DNA from: Agromyces sp. LHK192
GTDB taxonomy: Bacteria > Actinomycetota > Actinomycetes > Actinomycetales > Microbacteriaceae
NCBI RefSeq assembly: GCF_004006235.1
Contig: NZ_CP034753.1
Location: 2,480,001 to 2,544,000 of the forward strand
Length of the DNA stretch: 64,000 bases
Reading direction: 5' to 3'
Below the pieces are notes generated by a model. It made no database searches. It was given only the letters and a program-made list of their open reading frames with translations, and was not told where the DNA came from. This document shows positions 26,101-35,862 of this stretch, piece by piece; within the stretch, counting starts at the first letter, position 1, and each line of letters opens with the position of its first letter. Position numbers and translations under genes: made by a program.

Positions 26101-27934
26101 GCAGCGACGGCGACGGCAGTTCGTCGGAGGAGGGCACGAACGCCCACTTCTCCGTGCCCGCCGCCTCGTTCAGCGCGTCCACGAGGGTGGCGAGCGCCTC
26201 GTCGGCCTCCTCGCCGAGCGCGGCCGAGTTCTCGATCTCGAGCAGGCCCACCACGTCGGCGTCGAGCGCGTTGATCGCGTCGACGAGCTTGCCCTCCTGG
26301 GCGTCGAAGTCGGCCGGGTCCCACGCGCCTCGCGGGCCCGTGCCGGTGCACTCGTCGACCGTGACGGGGTCGCCGGCGCGATCCTCGTACGCCACGCAGT
26401 TCGTGACATCCGATCCGAGGGTGGTGAAGTAGTTGAGTACGTTGAAGGAGGCCACCGTGACGTCGCCGCCGACGTCCTCGGGCGACTCCGTGCGGTCGTT
26501 CTCGAAGGAGACCGGCTGCGTGCCGCCCGCGACGAACGCCGTGGTCGGGTTCAGCTTCCACGCATTGTTGCGCCAGTCGACGATCACCGGCTGGTCGAAC
26601 GTGACCGCGGCGCCGACGCGCACCGGTGCGCTGGTCGAGATGTACGGCGGGGTCGCCGAGGTGTTCGAGAAGAAGTTCGTCGTCGCGCCGTCGTCGAGCA
26701 GGACGCCGCGCGCGGCGTTGTCAGCGGCTGCGGCGGCCGCCTCGGGCGAACCGGGTCGTCCGACCTCGGTCGGCTGGATGAGCGGCGTCGGGCCGAACGC
26801 GAGGCCGACCTCGCCGTACTGGTTCGTCGAGTAGGTGTTCGAGACGGTGAATGCGCCGGCTGCCGGCTGGATCAGCATCGACTCGAGCGTCTCGCGGCCC
26901 TCCGCGGTCGCCGGCCATCCGACGACCGCCGGCTCCACCGTCGCCGGGGTGTCGAGGATGGTCACGCCGCTCGCGTCGGCGGTGATCTCGGTGAGGCCGT
27001 TGAACTCCGTGACGGTGCCGGTCACTTCGACGTGGTCGCCGACCTCCACGAGGGCGGTCGCCGCCGAGCCGAAGATGAAGAGTGCGTCCGATGCGGTGTG
27101 CGTCGAGAGGTCGATCGCTCCCCCGGTGCCGGCCGTCTGGATGATGAAGCCGTTGAACCCGCCGGTCGGGTACGCCGCAGTGACGACGCCGGTCGTGGTC
27201 GCAGTCGCCCCGGCGATCGGCGACGCGGCGCCGGTGCCCTGGATCTCCGCGATCGTGTACTCGCCGTCACCCGGGTCCGTTCCGCCCCCGCCGCCGGAGT
27301 TCGCGGGCGTCGGCGCCCCGGCGATGAAGTCGGCCGCGTTGTTCGCGGTGTTCGCGTGCGCCGTGCGCGAGATCGAGGTCGTGTTCGACGGCGCGGGCGC
27401 CGCTGCGGACCCGGCGAACGCGTTGGCCGTGCCGAACCCGACGAAGTCGACGACCGATGCGTCCGTCGCGCACCCTGAGCCGGCGGTCTGCCCGCAGGTG
27501 AGCGGCGTCGTCGAACTGACGAGCGCGACCTTGCCGTTGGTGCCGCTCAGGTTCGCGGTTCCGGTGCCGTCGGGCGTCGGCAGCGCCGCCCCGTTCGCAC
27601 CGCCGACGGCGAGGCCGAGGAGGAACGACCCTCCGGCCGGGATGGTCCCGCTGAGCGGGGTGACCTGGGCGGCGTTGAACGCCCCGGTCGCGGATCCGTA
27701 CTGCACCGACCACCCTGCCAGGGACACCGGCGACGCGCCGGGGTTGTACAGCTCGACGAAGTCCTGGTTGAGGACTGCGCCGGAGTTGCCACCCCCGCCG
27801 TACACCTCGTCGATGATCACCGGTGCACTCGGGGAGACTCCGGCGAACGCCGGTGCGGCGCCTGCCGCGATCCCTCCGAGTGCCAGGACGGCGGCGGTCG
27901 CGCCGCCGATCAGGGTTCTGGCGTGATGGTGCAC
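23180..27934 (-). CDS. Secreted multidomain DNase / 5'-nucleotidase with chitin-binding repeats
   Basis: A 1,584-residue exported enzyme. In order: a signal peptide (TLIGGATAAVLALGGIAAG, cleavage after AFA); a lamin-tail domain (about 35-190); an OB-fold-like domain (about 215-330); an ExeM/NucH-type endonuclease-exonuclease-phosphatase domain (about 490-790, with SFNVLNYF, LLEIEN, GDLNSY and SSDHDPV); a UshA-type metallophosphatase (about 830-1130, with NDFHGR and GNHEFD) and its 5'-nucleotidase C-terminal domain; an Ig-like segment; and two CBM5/12-like modules in the last 100 residues (WxxGxxYxxGDxV pattern, aromatic-rich). It should degrade extracellular DNA and dephosphorylate the nucleotides while bound to chitin. 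Start GTG 27934 follows AAGGAG by 8 nt. A PHO-like box lies upstream. Confidence 0.9.
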   Translation of the reverse strand: MHHHARTLIGGATAAVLALGGIAAGAAPAFAGVSPSAPVIIDEVYGGGGNSGAVLNQDFVELYNPGASPVSLAGWSVQYGSATGAFNAAQVTPLSGTIPAGGSFLLGLAVGGANGAALPTPDGTGTANLSGTNGKVALVSSTTPLTCGQTAGSGCATDASVVDFVGFGTANAFAGSAAAPAPSNTTSISRTAHANTANNAADFIAGAPTPANSGGGGGTDPGDGEYTIAEIQGTGAASPIAGATATTTGVVTAAYPTGGFNGFIIQTAGTGGAIDLSTHTASDALFIFGSAATALVEVGDHVEVTGTVTEFNGLTEITADASGVTILDTPATVEPAVVGWPATAEGRETLESMLIQPAAGAFTVSNTYSTNQYGEVGLAFGPTPLIQPTEVGRPGSPEAAAAAADNAARGVLLDDGATTNFFSNTSATPPYISTSAPVRVGAAVTFDQPVIVDWRNNAWKLNPTTAFVAGGTQPVSFENDRTESPEDVGGDVTVASFNVLNYFTTLGSDVTNCVAYEDRAGDPVTVDECTGTGPRGAWDPADFDAQEGKLVDAINALDADVVGLLEIENSAALGEEADEALATLVDALNEAAGTEKWAFVPSSDELPSPSLQDVITNALIYQPAAVELVGDPRALGDLSDSGEAFANAREPIGASFAPVAGGESLFVTVNHLKSKGSGGPWPGDVDTGDGQGSSNESRVRQATALVEWIDTVTEAGDAVAIVGDLNSYTEEDPMHVLYDAGYADAVKALSPGEYSYSFSGLSGSLDHVVLNEAALARATGADVWEINAEEAIALEYSRANYHGTDFLVDGPYRSSDHDPVVVGLDDGLLGSIDLTFLNFNDFHGRIDANTVKFAGTIEAERAAAEAAGGQAVLLSAGDSIGASLFASATADDVPTLDVLDALDLKASAVGNHEFDKGFADLTDRVIPSVDFPILGANVYLKGTTTPALQEYAIVDMGGVQVGVIGAVTQQTPSLVTPAGIATIDFGDPVEAVNRVAAQLSDGDPANGEADVIVAEYHEGADTVSEGNPNANPPVPPSTLEEELAESDVFAAIVNDTSPVVDVIFNGHTHQPYAWQAPVTGAEVATRPIAQAVSYGDRIASVKLTYDRDAGEVTASTAKLVNRTTTADATLVATYPRVAEVKTIVDAALANAAIVGNQPIGSITGDITTAYQNGTYGPNGYQAERTNTNRDQRGLESSLGGLVANALRDTLATDQYGAQIGIVNPGGMRSELFYPTSTPLNEGDGVVTYAEANGVLPFVNNLWTVTLTGDELLDVLEEQWQRASNGGPLPTGSRPYLQLGLSDNVTYTFDPAAAMDEHITSVMIDGEPLDPAAEYRVATFSFLATGGDNFWSFRDGEGVDTGLVDRDAWISYLQAHPGLAPDYARQAVQVPVVPGFVEAGAALSVDVAGLDLTSLGAPLNTTVEARLDGTAIGSFPVAAGAAAVDVVIPEGTAEGAHVLTLVASPSNTTVTLPITVEVPEPEYPVWNSGTVYTAGDIVAYQGALYKALWWTAWVKPDASPWGAWAELGAPVVTDEGTFPAWTDSWIYTGGEVVAHDGHLWKAKWWTRNQEPGGSWWGPWQDLGAY

Positions 27935-28022
27935 GTGACACACTCCTTGTCGCGCGGCGGGCGATGGACGACACAACTGCACGCCAGTTTCGGCCGGGTG
28001 GAGTCCCCCGGACAAGGGGCAA

Positions 28023-28040
28023 ATGTGACGAGGATGTGAA
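28023..28040 (-). promoter_or_regulatory. PhoP-type direct repeat upstream of the secreted nuclease
   Basis: On the minus strand, TTCACAT and GTCACAT are spaced exactly 11 nt apart (TCACATC-N4-TCACATT), resembling the OmpR-family PhoP consensus TCACAGC-N4-TCACAGC of actinobacteria. It lies about 90-105 bp before the GTG start. A similar site precedes phoX. Confidence 0.5.
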
Positions 28041-28152
28041 GTTCCGCGGAATCCCGGGGCGACGGCGCACACGTGCGCATCGCAGTCGACGTCACGTGCT
28101 CATGTGAGCAGGACGGCGCATGGATGCCGCTCCCGGACCCCGCCCCGAACGG

Positions 28153-28186
28153 CGAACGCCCCACCCGGACCCGGGTGGGGCGTTCG
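28153..28186. terminator. Terminator downstream of ilvC
   Basis: A perfect 15-bp stem (CGAACGCCCCACCCG / CGGGTGGGGCGTTCG) with a GACC loop, 35 bp after the ilvC stop on the minus strand. Confidence 0.8.
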
Positions 28187-28220
28187 CTCTGAAGTCGGTG
28201 CGCAGGCGTGGACGCGAGCG

Positions 28221-29348
<1,128 letters not shown>

Positions 29349-29858
29349 TCAGTTGCGGAAGACCCGCTCCGTGATGGACTTGCCGCCGCGGCCGATCGCC
29401 AGCAGGCCGGACTGGGCGATCTCCTTGATGCCGTAGGGCTCGAGCACCTTCAGGAATGCCTGGGTCTTGCCCGAGTCGCCCGTGACCTCGATCACGAGCG
29501 CGTCGGTCGCGACGTCGACGACGCGCGCGCGGAACAGGTTCACGGCCTCGAGCACCTGCGAACGCGTCGTGTTGTCGACGCGCACCTTGATCAGCAGGTG
29601 CTCGCGTTGCACGGACTGCGCCGGGTCGAGCTCCACGATCTTGATCACGTTGATCAGCTTGTTGAGCTGCTTCGTGACCTGCTCGAGCGGGAGCGTCTCG
29701 ACGTCGACGACGACCGTGATGCGCGAGAGTCCCTGCACCTCGGTGTGGCCCACCGCGAGCGACTCGATGTTGAACCCGCGCCGGGAGAACAGGCCGGCGA
29801 CGCGGGTGAGCAGGCCGGGCTTGTCTTCGACGAGGAGGGAGAGCACGTGGGTCGACAT
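29349..29858 (-). CDS. ilvN: Acetolactate synthase small subunit
   Basis: A 169-residue regulatory subunit with an N-terminal ACT domain (VLSLLVEDKPGLLTRVAGLF) that binds valine, and the C-terminal IlvN domain that activates IlvB. It starts 2 bp after the ilvB stop, so the subunits are translated together. A contiguous upstream frame exists but overlaps ilvB in a different frame and is not real. Confidence 0.95.
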   Translation of the reverse strand: MSTHVLSLLVEDKPGLLTRVAGLFSRRGFNIESLAVGHTEVQGLSRITVVVDVETLPLEQVTKQLNKLINVIKIVELDPAQSVQREHLLIKVRVDNTTRSQVLEAVNLFRARVVDVATDALVIEVTGDSGKTQAFLKVLEPYGIKEIAQSGLLAIGRGGKSITERVFRN

Positions 29859-29860
29859 GG

Positions 29861-31663
29861 TCAGTCCTCCTCGCTGAACGCCGGGGCGTGGTCGCGTGCG
29901 TACTGCACGTAGCTGTTCGAGACGCCCTGCGGCACCATCGGCCACACCATCGCGTCCGCCGAGACGACGAAGTCGATGACGACCGGGCGGTCGTTGGTCT
30001 CGAGCGCGAGCTTGATCGCGTCGTCGACCTCCTCGGGCTTCGTGACGCGGATGCCGAGTGCTCCGTACGCCTCGGCCAGCTTCACGAAGTCGGGGACGCG
30101 CACGGTGTCGTGCCCGGTGTTCAGGTCGGTGTTCGAGTAGCGCCCGTCGTAGAACAGGGTCTGCCACTGGCGGACCATGCCGAGCGACGAGTTGTTGATG
30201 ATCGCGACCTTGATCGGGATGTCGTTGAGCGTGCAGGTGGCCAACTCCTGGTTGGTCATCTGGAAGCAGCCGTCGCCGTCGATCGCCCATACCGGGCGGT
30301 GCGGTTCGGCGACCTTGGCGCCCATGGCGGCGGGCACCGCGTAGCCCATGGTGCCCGCTCCGCCCGAGTTCAGCCACGCGTTCGGCCGCTCGTACTTGAT
30401 GAACTGCGCGGCCCACATCTGGTGCTGGCCGACGCCGGCGGCGTACACGCCCTCGGGTCCGGTCAGCTCGCCGATGCGCTCGATCACGTACTGCGGTGCG
30501 AGCAGGCCGTCGCTCGTCGGCGCGTACCCCAGCGGGTACTCCGCGCGCAGTCCGTCGAGGGTCGCCCACCACTCCGAGAGGTCGGGCGCGCCGGCGGTCG
30601 TCGCCTCGTGGAACGCCGCGATCAGGTCCACGATCACGTCCTTGACGTCGCCCACGATCGGCACGTCGGCCGTGCGGATCTTCGAGATCTCGGCGGGGTC
30701 GATGTCGACGTGCACGACCTTCGCGTCGGGGGCGAAGAGCGCGGCCTTGCCGGTCACGCGGTCGTCGAACCGGGCGCCGAGCGTGATGAGCAGGTCGGAT
30801 TCCTGGAGTGCGAGCACGGCCGGAACCGTGCCGTGCATGCCCGGCATGCCGAGGTGCTGGCGGTGCGAGTCCGGGAACGCGCCGCGGGCCATGAGCGTGG
30901 TCACCACGGGGATGCCGGTCGCCTCGGCGAGGGCCAGCAGCTCCTCGGAGGCACGGCCGCGGACGATGCCGCCGCCGACGTACAGCACCGGGCGCTTGGC
31001 CTCGGCGATGAGCTGGGCCGCGGCCTGCACCTGCTTGCCGTGCGCCTTCGTGATCGGGCGGTAGCCGGGCAGGTCGACCTTCGGCGGCCAGCTGAACGCG
31101 AACTCGGTCTGCTGGGCGTCCTTGGTGATGTCGACGAGCACCGGTCCGGGGCGGCCCGTGGTCGCGATGTGGACGGCCGCGGCGATCGTCGCGGGGATGT
31201 CCTCGGCGCGCTTGACGAGGAAGCTGTGCTTCGTGATCGGCATCGTGATGCCGACGATGTCGGCCTCCTGGAACGCGTCGGTGCCCATCAGGTTGGAGAA
31301 CACCTGGCCGGTGATCGCGAGCATCGGCACCGAGTCCATGTGCGCGTCGGCGATCGCGGTGACGAGGTTCGTCGCGCCGGGGCCGGAGGTCGCGATGGCG
31401 ACGCCGAGCTTGCCGCTGGACGAGGCGTAGCCCTGTGCGGCGTGGCCTGCGCCCTGTTCGTGGCGGACGAGGATGTGGCGGAGCCGGGTGCTGTCGAGCA
31501 GCGGGTCGTAGACCGGGAGGATGGCCCCGCCCGGGAGGCCGAACACATCGGTGATGCCGATGAGTTCGAGCGACCGGACGACGGCTGCGGCCCCGGTGAG
31601 GGTTTCGGGCGCGCCGGCGAACAGGCCGGCGGGCGATGGCACGGGTGACGATTCCGTGGACAT
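29861..31663 (-). CDS. ilvB: Acetolactate synthase large subunit
   Basis: A 600-residue ThDP enzyme that makes acetolactate and acetohydroxybutyrate. The catalytic Glu is in [13 protein letters not shown] (about residue 68) and the ThDP motif runs from [12 protein letters not shown] to IINN near residues 455-485. Start ATG 31663, 47 bp after the ilvD stop. I could not find a leader peptide or attenuator in that short gap, so if attenuation occurs it must be upstream of otsAB or inside ilvD. Confidence 0.96.
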   Translation of the reverse strand: MSTESSPVPSPAGLFAGAPETLTGAAAVVRSLELIGITDVFGLPGGAILPVYDPLLDSTRLRHILVRHEQGAGHAAQGYASSSGKLGVAIATSGPGATNLVTAIADAHMDSVPMLAITGQVFSNLMGTDAFQEADIVGITMPITKHSFLVKRAEDIPATIAAAVHIATTGRPGPVLVDITKDAQQTEFAFSWPPKVDLPGYRPITKAHGKQVQAAAQLIAEAKRPVLYVGGGIVRGRASEELLALAEATGIPVVTTLMARGAFPDSHRQHLGMPGMHGTVPAVLALQESDLLITLGARFDDRVTGKAALFAPDAKVVHVDIDPAEISKIRTADVPIVGDVKDVIVDLIAAFHEATTAGAPDLSEWWATLDGLRAEYPLGYAPTSDGLLAPQYVIERIGELTGPEGVYAAGVGQHQMWAAQFIKYERPNAWLNSGGAGTMGYAVPAAMGAKVAEPHRPVWAIDGDGCFQMTNQELATCTLNDIPIKVAIINNSSLGMVRQWQTLFYDGRYSNTDLNTGHDTVRVPDFVKLAEAYGALGIRVTKPEEVDDAIKLALETNDRPVVIDFVVSADAMVWPMVPQGVSNSYVQYARDHAPAFSEED

Positions 31664-31710
31664 TCGTTTCCTTCGAGGTGGGCGGTGAGCGGATGCGGAG
31701 AGCGCGGCAC

Positions 31711-33408
31711 TCAGCCCGTCGTGGCGCCTTCGGCGGCGGAACGCACGAGCTTGGAGTACTTCGCGAGGACGCCTCGGGTGTAGCGCGGGGGAAGCGGCGC
31801 CCAGCCTTCACGGCGGGCTGCCAGCTCGGACTCGTCGACCAGTAGGTCGATGGAGCGAGCCGCGATATCGACCCGAATCAGATCACCATCGCGCACGAAA
31901 GCGATGGGACCTGCGTCCACCGCCTCGGGTGCTATGTGGCCGATGCACAGTCCGGTTGTGCCGCCTGAGAATCGACCGTCCGTCAAGAGTAGTACATCTT
32001 TTCCGAGCCCAGCGCCCTTGATGGCGGCGGTGATCGCGAGCATCTCGCGCATGCCGGGGCCGCCCTTGGGGCCCTCGTAGCGGATGACCACGACGTCGCC
32101 GGCCGAGATCTCGCCGGCCGTGAGGGCGTCCATCGCCGCGCGCTCGCGCTCGAACACCCGTGCCGGGCCCTCGAACGTGGCGGCGTCGAAGCCGGCCGTC
32201 TTGACCACGGCGCCCTCGGGCGCGAGCGTGCCGTGCAGGATCGTGAGGCCGCCGGTCTCGTGGATCGGGTCGTCGAGGGTGTGCAGCACCTCGCCGTCGA
32301 GCGGCGGCAGGTCGAGCTCCTCGAGGTTCTCGCGCATCGTCTTGCCGGTCACGGTGAGCACGTCGCCGTGGAGCAGGCCCGCGTCGAGCAGCGCCTTCAT
32401 GAGCACCGGCACGCCGCCGCGACGGTCGACGTCGTTCATGACGTACTTGCCGAACGGCTTGAGGTCGCCGATGTGCGGCACCTTCGAGCCGATGCGGTTG
32501 AAGTCGTCGAGGGTGAGCTCGACCTCGGCCTCGCGTGCGATCGCGAGCAGGTGGAGCACGATGTTCGTCGAGCCGCCGAGCGCCATGCCCACGGCGATCG
32601 CGTTCTCGAACGCCTCCTTGGTGAGGATCTGTCGGGCCGTGATGCCCTGCTTCAACAGGTTCACGACCGCCTCGCCGGAGCGGTGCGCGTAGTAGTCGCG
32701 TCGGCGGTCGGCCGACGCGGGCGACGCGGATCCGGGCAGCGAGAGTCCGAGCGCCTCGGCGACCGAGGCCATGGTGTTCGCGGTGTACATGCCGCCGCAG
32801 GCGCCCTCGCCGGGCGCGAACGCGCACTCGATGCGCTTCGCGTCGGCCTCGCTCATCTTGCCGGCCTTGACCGCGCCGACCGCCTCGAACGAGTCGATGA
32901 TCGTGATGTCCTTCTCGGTGCCGTCGCTCAGGCGCACCCAGCCCGGGGCGATCGAGCCGGCGTACAGGAACACGCTCGACAGGTCGAGCCGCGCGGCGGC
33001 CATGAGCATGCCGGGGATCGACTTGTCGCAGCCGGCGAGCAGCACCGAGCCGTCGAGGCGCTCGGCCTGCATGACGACCTCGACCGAGTCGGCGATGACC
33101 TCGCGCGAGACGAGCGAGAAGTGCATGCCCTCATGGCCCATGGAGATGCCGTCGGAGACCGAGACGGTGCCGAACTGGAGCGGGTACCCGCCGCCGGAGT
33201 GCACGCCCTCCTTCGCCGCCTGCGCGAGGCGGGCGAGCGAGAGGTTGCACGGGGTGATCTCGTTCCACGAGCTCGCGATGCCGACCTGCGGCTTGTCCCA
33301 GTCCGCGTCGCCCATGCCGACGGCGCGGAGCATGCCTCGGCTGGTGGTCGCTTCGATGCCGTCCGTGACGACACGGCTGCGCGGTTTGGGATCGATCTGG
33401 GAGGACAT
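31711..33408 (-). CDS. ilvD: Dihydroxy-acid dehydratase
   Basis: A 565-residue Fe-S dehydratase, the penultimate common step to valine and isoleucine. The cluster ligands appear in [12 protein letters not shown] (about residue 126) and in [12 protein letters not shown] (about 197), and the substrate-binding segment TDGRFSGGT is intact. The interval 31850-32020 (about residues 463-520) uses rare codons (GGA AAA GAT GTA CTA CTC TTG) unlike the rest of the gene although the protein is conserved. It starts 9 bp after otsAB on the same strand. Confidence 0.95.
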   Translation of the reverse strand: MSSQIDPKPRSRVVTDGIEATTSRGMLRAVGMGDADWDKPQVGIASSWNEITPCNLSLARLAQAAKEGVHSGGGYPLQFGTVSVSDGISMGHEGMHFSLVSREVIADSVEVVMQAERLDGSVLLAGCDKSIPGMLMAAARLDLSSVFLYAGSIAPGWVRLSDGTEKDITIIDSFEAVGAVKAGKMSEADAKRIECAFAPGEGACGGMYTANTMASVAEALGLSLPGSASPASADRRRDYYAHRSGEAVVNLLKQGITARQILTKEAFENAIAVGMALGGSTNIVLHLLAIAREAEVELTLDDFNRIGSKVPHIGDLKPFGKYVMNDVDRRGGVPVLMKALLDAGLLHGDVLTVTGKTMRENLEELDLPPLDGEVLHTLDDPIHETGGLTILHGTLAPEGAVVKTAGFDAATFEGPARVFERERAAMDALTAGEISAGDVVVIRYEGPKGGPGMREMLAITAAIKGAGLGKDVLLLTDGRFSGGTTGLCIGHIAPEAVDAGPIAFVRDGDLIRVDIAARSIDLLVDESELAARREGWAPLPPRYTRGVLAKYSKLVRSAAEGATTG

Positions 33409-33417
33409 GGAACGATC

Positions 33418-35658
33418 CTACGACCAGCCGGATGCCCCTCCGGACGTGTGCTCCCTCGCCTCCGCGAGGCGTTCGAGGAGCTCTGAGACCTCCTCCGGAC
33501 TGCGCACGCGGTGGGCTGCGAGGGACTTGCCCTGGCCGACCTTGACGCCGACGTCTGTGCCCTCGAGCACCGCGAACGCGTCCTCGTCGGTCACGTCGTC
33601 GCCGACGTAGAGGACCCCGCTCGCACCGACGTGCTGACGCAACCGCTGGAGCGACTCCCCCTTGTCGCTGGACCGCACCGCGAACTCGAGCACCGACTTC
33701 CCGGCCCGCACCGTGATGCCGAGGAGTTCGGTGTTCACCTCGCGGCGGGCCTGCTGCTGCAGCGCGAGCCCGTCGGCGGCGCTGAGCCGCCGGGTGTGCA
33801 GCGCGATGCCGGCGGGCTTGCGTTCGATCCACGCGCCCTCGGCGCTTCCGGCGACCGTCTCGACGATGCTCGTGAGCCGGTCGAGCGTCGTGAGTTCGGC
33901 ATCCCGGAGGTCGAGCTGGATCGGGCCGGTGTCGAGCTTCAGCTCCACGCCGTGCGAGCCGCTGAGCATGGTGCCTGCGGGCGGTTCCGCGACCTCGCCG
34001 AGGCTGTCGAGTGCTCGGCCCGAGACGATCGCGACGCGGGTGTCGTCGATCGCTGCGAGCCGGTGGATGGCGGCGAGCGCGCGCTCGGTCGCTCGGGCGT
34101 CCTCCGGCCGGTCCACGAGCGGCGCGAGCGTGCCGTCGAAGTCGAGGGCGACGAGGAGCCGGTCGGTCTCGGCGAGGGCGGCGATCGCGCCCTGGAGCTG
34201 GTCGGGGATGCCGGCGGCGACCTGGCCGGAGCCGGTGAGCGCCTTGAGGAACGTCGCCGACCAGTTGGCCACGTCGTTGTCGCGAACGCGCTTGCGCAGG
34301 GCGCGCATGCGCCGCGCCCGCTCCTTCTTCGGCATCTCGACGGCCTCGATCATGGCGTCCTTGAGGCCCTCGATGTCGTGCGGGTTGACGAGGACCGCCT
34401 GGCGCAGTTCGTCGGATGCCCCGGTGAACTCGCTGAGCAGCAGCACGCCGTCGCCGTCGAAGCGACAGGCCACGTACTCCTTCGCGACGAGGTTCATGCC
34501 GTCGCGGAGCGCGGTGACGAGCATGACGTCGGCCGCGAGGTAGAGCGCCACCATCTCCTCGCGCGGGTAGCCGTGGTGGAGGTACGCGATGGCCTGGTGG
34601 CCGAGCGTGGAGTGGTCGCCGTTCAGCCGGCCGACGGTGAGCTCGATCTCGTCGCGGAGTTGCCGATAGGTCTCGACGCGTTCTCGCGACGGGCTCGCGA
34701 CCTGCACGAGGGTCGCGTCCTCGACCTGGAGCCGGTCGTCGCGCAGGAGTTCGCCGAACGCCTTGAGGCGGTGACGGATGCCCTTGGTGTAGTCGAGCCG
34801 GTCGACCCCGAGGAAGATCGTTCGAGGGTTTCCGAGGTCTTCGCGAATCCGTCGCGCCCGCTCCTGCACGTCGGGGCGCCGGGCGATCTCCTCGAACCCG
34901 GCGGCGTCGATCGAGATCGGGAAGTGCCGGGCGACGACCCGGCGCACGCCGCCCTCGTCGTCGGGGACGTCGATCACGGTGCCGCGGGTCGTGTAGCCGA
35001 ACAGCCGGCGCACGGCGCGGGAGAAGTTCCCGGCGTCGGCGGCGCGCTGGAATCCGATGACGTCGGCGCCGAGGAGGCCCTCGACGACCTGGCGCCGCCA
35101 GGGCAGCTGCGAGTAGATGCCGTACGCGGGGAACGGGATGTGGTTGAAGAACCCGATGACGAGGTCGGGCCGCGTCTCACGGAGCATCCGCGGCACGAGC
35201 TGGAGCTGGTAGTCCTGCACCCAGACCACGCCGCCCTCGGCGGCGGCTCGCGCGGCCGCTTCGGCGAACCGGCGATTGACCCGCACGTAGGCGTCCCACC
35301 ACTCGCGGTGGAAGCTGGGCGGCGCGATCACGTCGTGGTAGAGCGGCCACAGCGTGTCGTTCGAGAAGCCCTCGTAGTACTCCTCGATCTCCGCCGACGA
35401 CAACGGCACGGGGATGATCGAGATGCCGTCGTGCTCGAAGGGGTCGAACTCGCGGTCGGCGACGCCCGCCCATCCGATCCAGGCGCCGTCGGCGGCGCGC
35501 ATGACCGGCTCGAGCGCGGTCACGAGCCCGCCGGGCGAGCTCTTCCACTGCGTCGAGCCGTCGTCGCCTTCGCGGTAGTCGACCGGCAGACGGTTCGAGA
35601 CCACCACCATGTCGTAGGCCTGGTCGACGTACAGGTCGTCCGGTCCGGGGGATGTCAT
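33418..35658 (-). CDS. otsAB: Bifunctional trehalose-6-phosphate synthase/phosphatase (OtsA-OtsB fusion)
   Basis: A 746-residue fusion. Residues about 15-480 are a GT20 trehalose-6-phosphate synthase (VVSNRLPVDY, WVQDYQLQLVP, VDRLDYTKGI, DGMNLVAKEY). Residues about 495-746 are a HAD-type trehalose phosphatase (VALDFDGTL; VYVGDDVTDEDAF). One polypeptide would convert UDP-glucose and glucose-6-phosphate to trehalose, an osmoprotectant. The join is continuous, with no internal stop. ATG 35658 was chosen since the family N-terminus begins close by. Upstream of ilvD by 9 bp, possibly cotranscribed; divergent from phoX. Confidence 0.93.
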   Translation of the reverse strand: MTSPGPDDLYVDQAYDMVVVSNRLPVDYREGDDGSTQWKSSPGGLVTALEPVMRAADGAWIGWAGVADREFDPFEHDGISIIPVPLSSAEIEEYYEGFSNDTLWPLYHDVIAPPSFHREWWDAYVRVNRRFAEAAARAAAEGGVVWVQDYQLQLVPRMLRETRPDLVIGFFNHIPFPAYGIYSQLPWRRQVVEGLLGADVIGFQRAADAGNFSRAVRRLFGYTTRGTVIDVPDDEGGVRRVVARHFPISIDAAGFEEIARRPDVQERARRIREDLGNPRTIFLGVDRLDYTKGIRHRLKAFGELLRDDRLQVEDATLVQVASPSRERVETYRQLRDEIELTVGRLNGDHSTLGHQAIAYLHHGYPREEMVALYLAADVMLVTALRDGMNLVAKEYVACRFDGDGVLLLSEFTGASDELRQAVLVNPHDIEGLKDAMIEAVEMPKKERARRMRALRKRVRDNDVANWSATFLKALTGSGQVAAGIPDQLQGAIAALAETDRLLVALDFDGTLAPLVDRPEDARATERALAAIHRLAAIDDTRVAIVSGRALDSLGEVAEPPAGTMLSGSHGVELKLDTGPIQLDLRDAELTTLDRLTSIVETVAGSAEGAWIERKPAGIALHTRRLSAADGLALQQQARREVNTELLGITVRAGKSVLEFAVRSSDKGESLQRLRQHVGASGVLYVGDDVTDEDAFAVLEGTDVGVKVGQGKSLAAHRVRSPEEVSELLERLAEAREHTSGGASGWS

Positions 35659-35775
35659 GCGGCGGTGCCCTCCTCGCGCTCGGATCAGGCTAACAGTCGA
35701 CCCGCGACCGCCGTCGGCTGTTGACGAGCGGCGGAGCCTGAGGTAGTGGGTGCACCCCTCCGTGTTTCGGCAACC

Positions 35776-35795
35776 GTTCACAGCCGGTTCATCTC
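35776..35795 (+). promoter_or_regulatory. PhoP-type direct repeat (PHO box) upstream of phoX
   Basis: GTTCAC at 35776 and GTTCAT at 35787 are spaced 11 nt apart; read as TCACAGC-N4-TCATCTC the first half exactly matches the actinobacterial PhoP consensus half-site. It is 68-87 bp before the phoX start, a position suited to activation under phosphate limitation. The intergenic region (35659-35862) also holds the otsAB promoter. Confidence 0.6.
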
Positions 35796-35862
35796 CCGGA
35801 CCACCGGGCCGCGCCGGACGCTGGGAAGGTGACGCGGAAGCGACCACGAAAGCGAGGATGCC

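Noticed and set aside
24728..27478. A very long open frame (over 900 codons) on the plus strand opposite the secreted nuclease
   Set aside because: It is an antisense shadow of a high-GC gene: Arg/Val/Asp-rich, no ribosome-binding site and no domain, while the minus-strand frame has clear domains.
31664..31710. Leader peptide or attenuator before ilvB
   Set aside because: The 47-bp gap is too short and shows no branched-chain codon run or paired hairpins.
33511..35724. Long plus-strand open frame opposite otsAB
   Set aside because: Antisense shadow; composition is typical of GC-rich reverse frames and the minus strand encodes intact OtsA and OtsB motifs.
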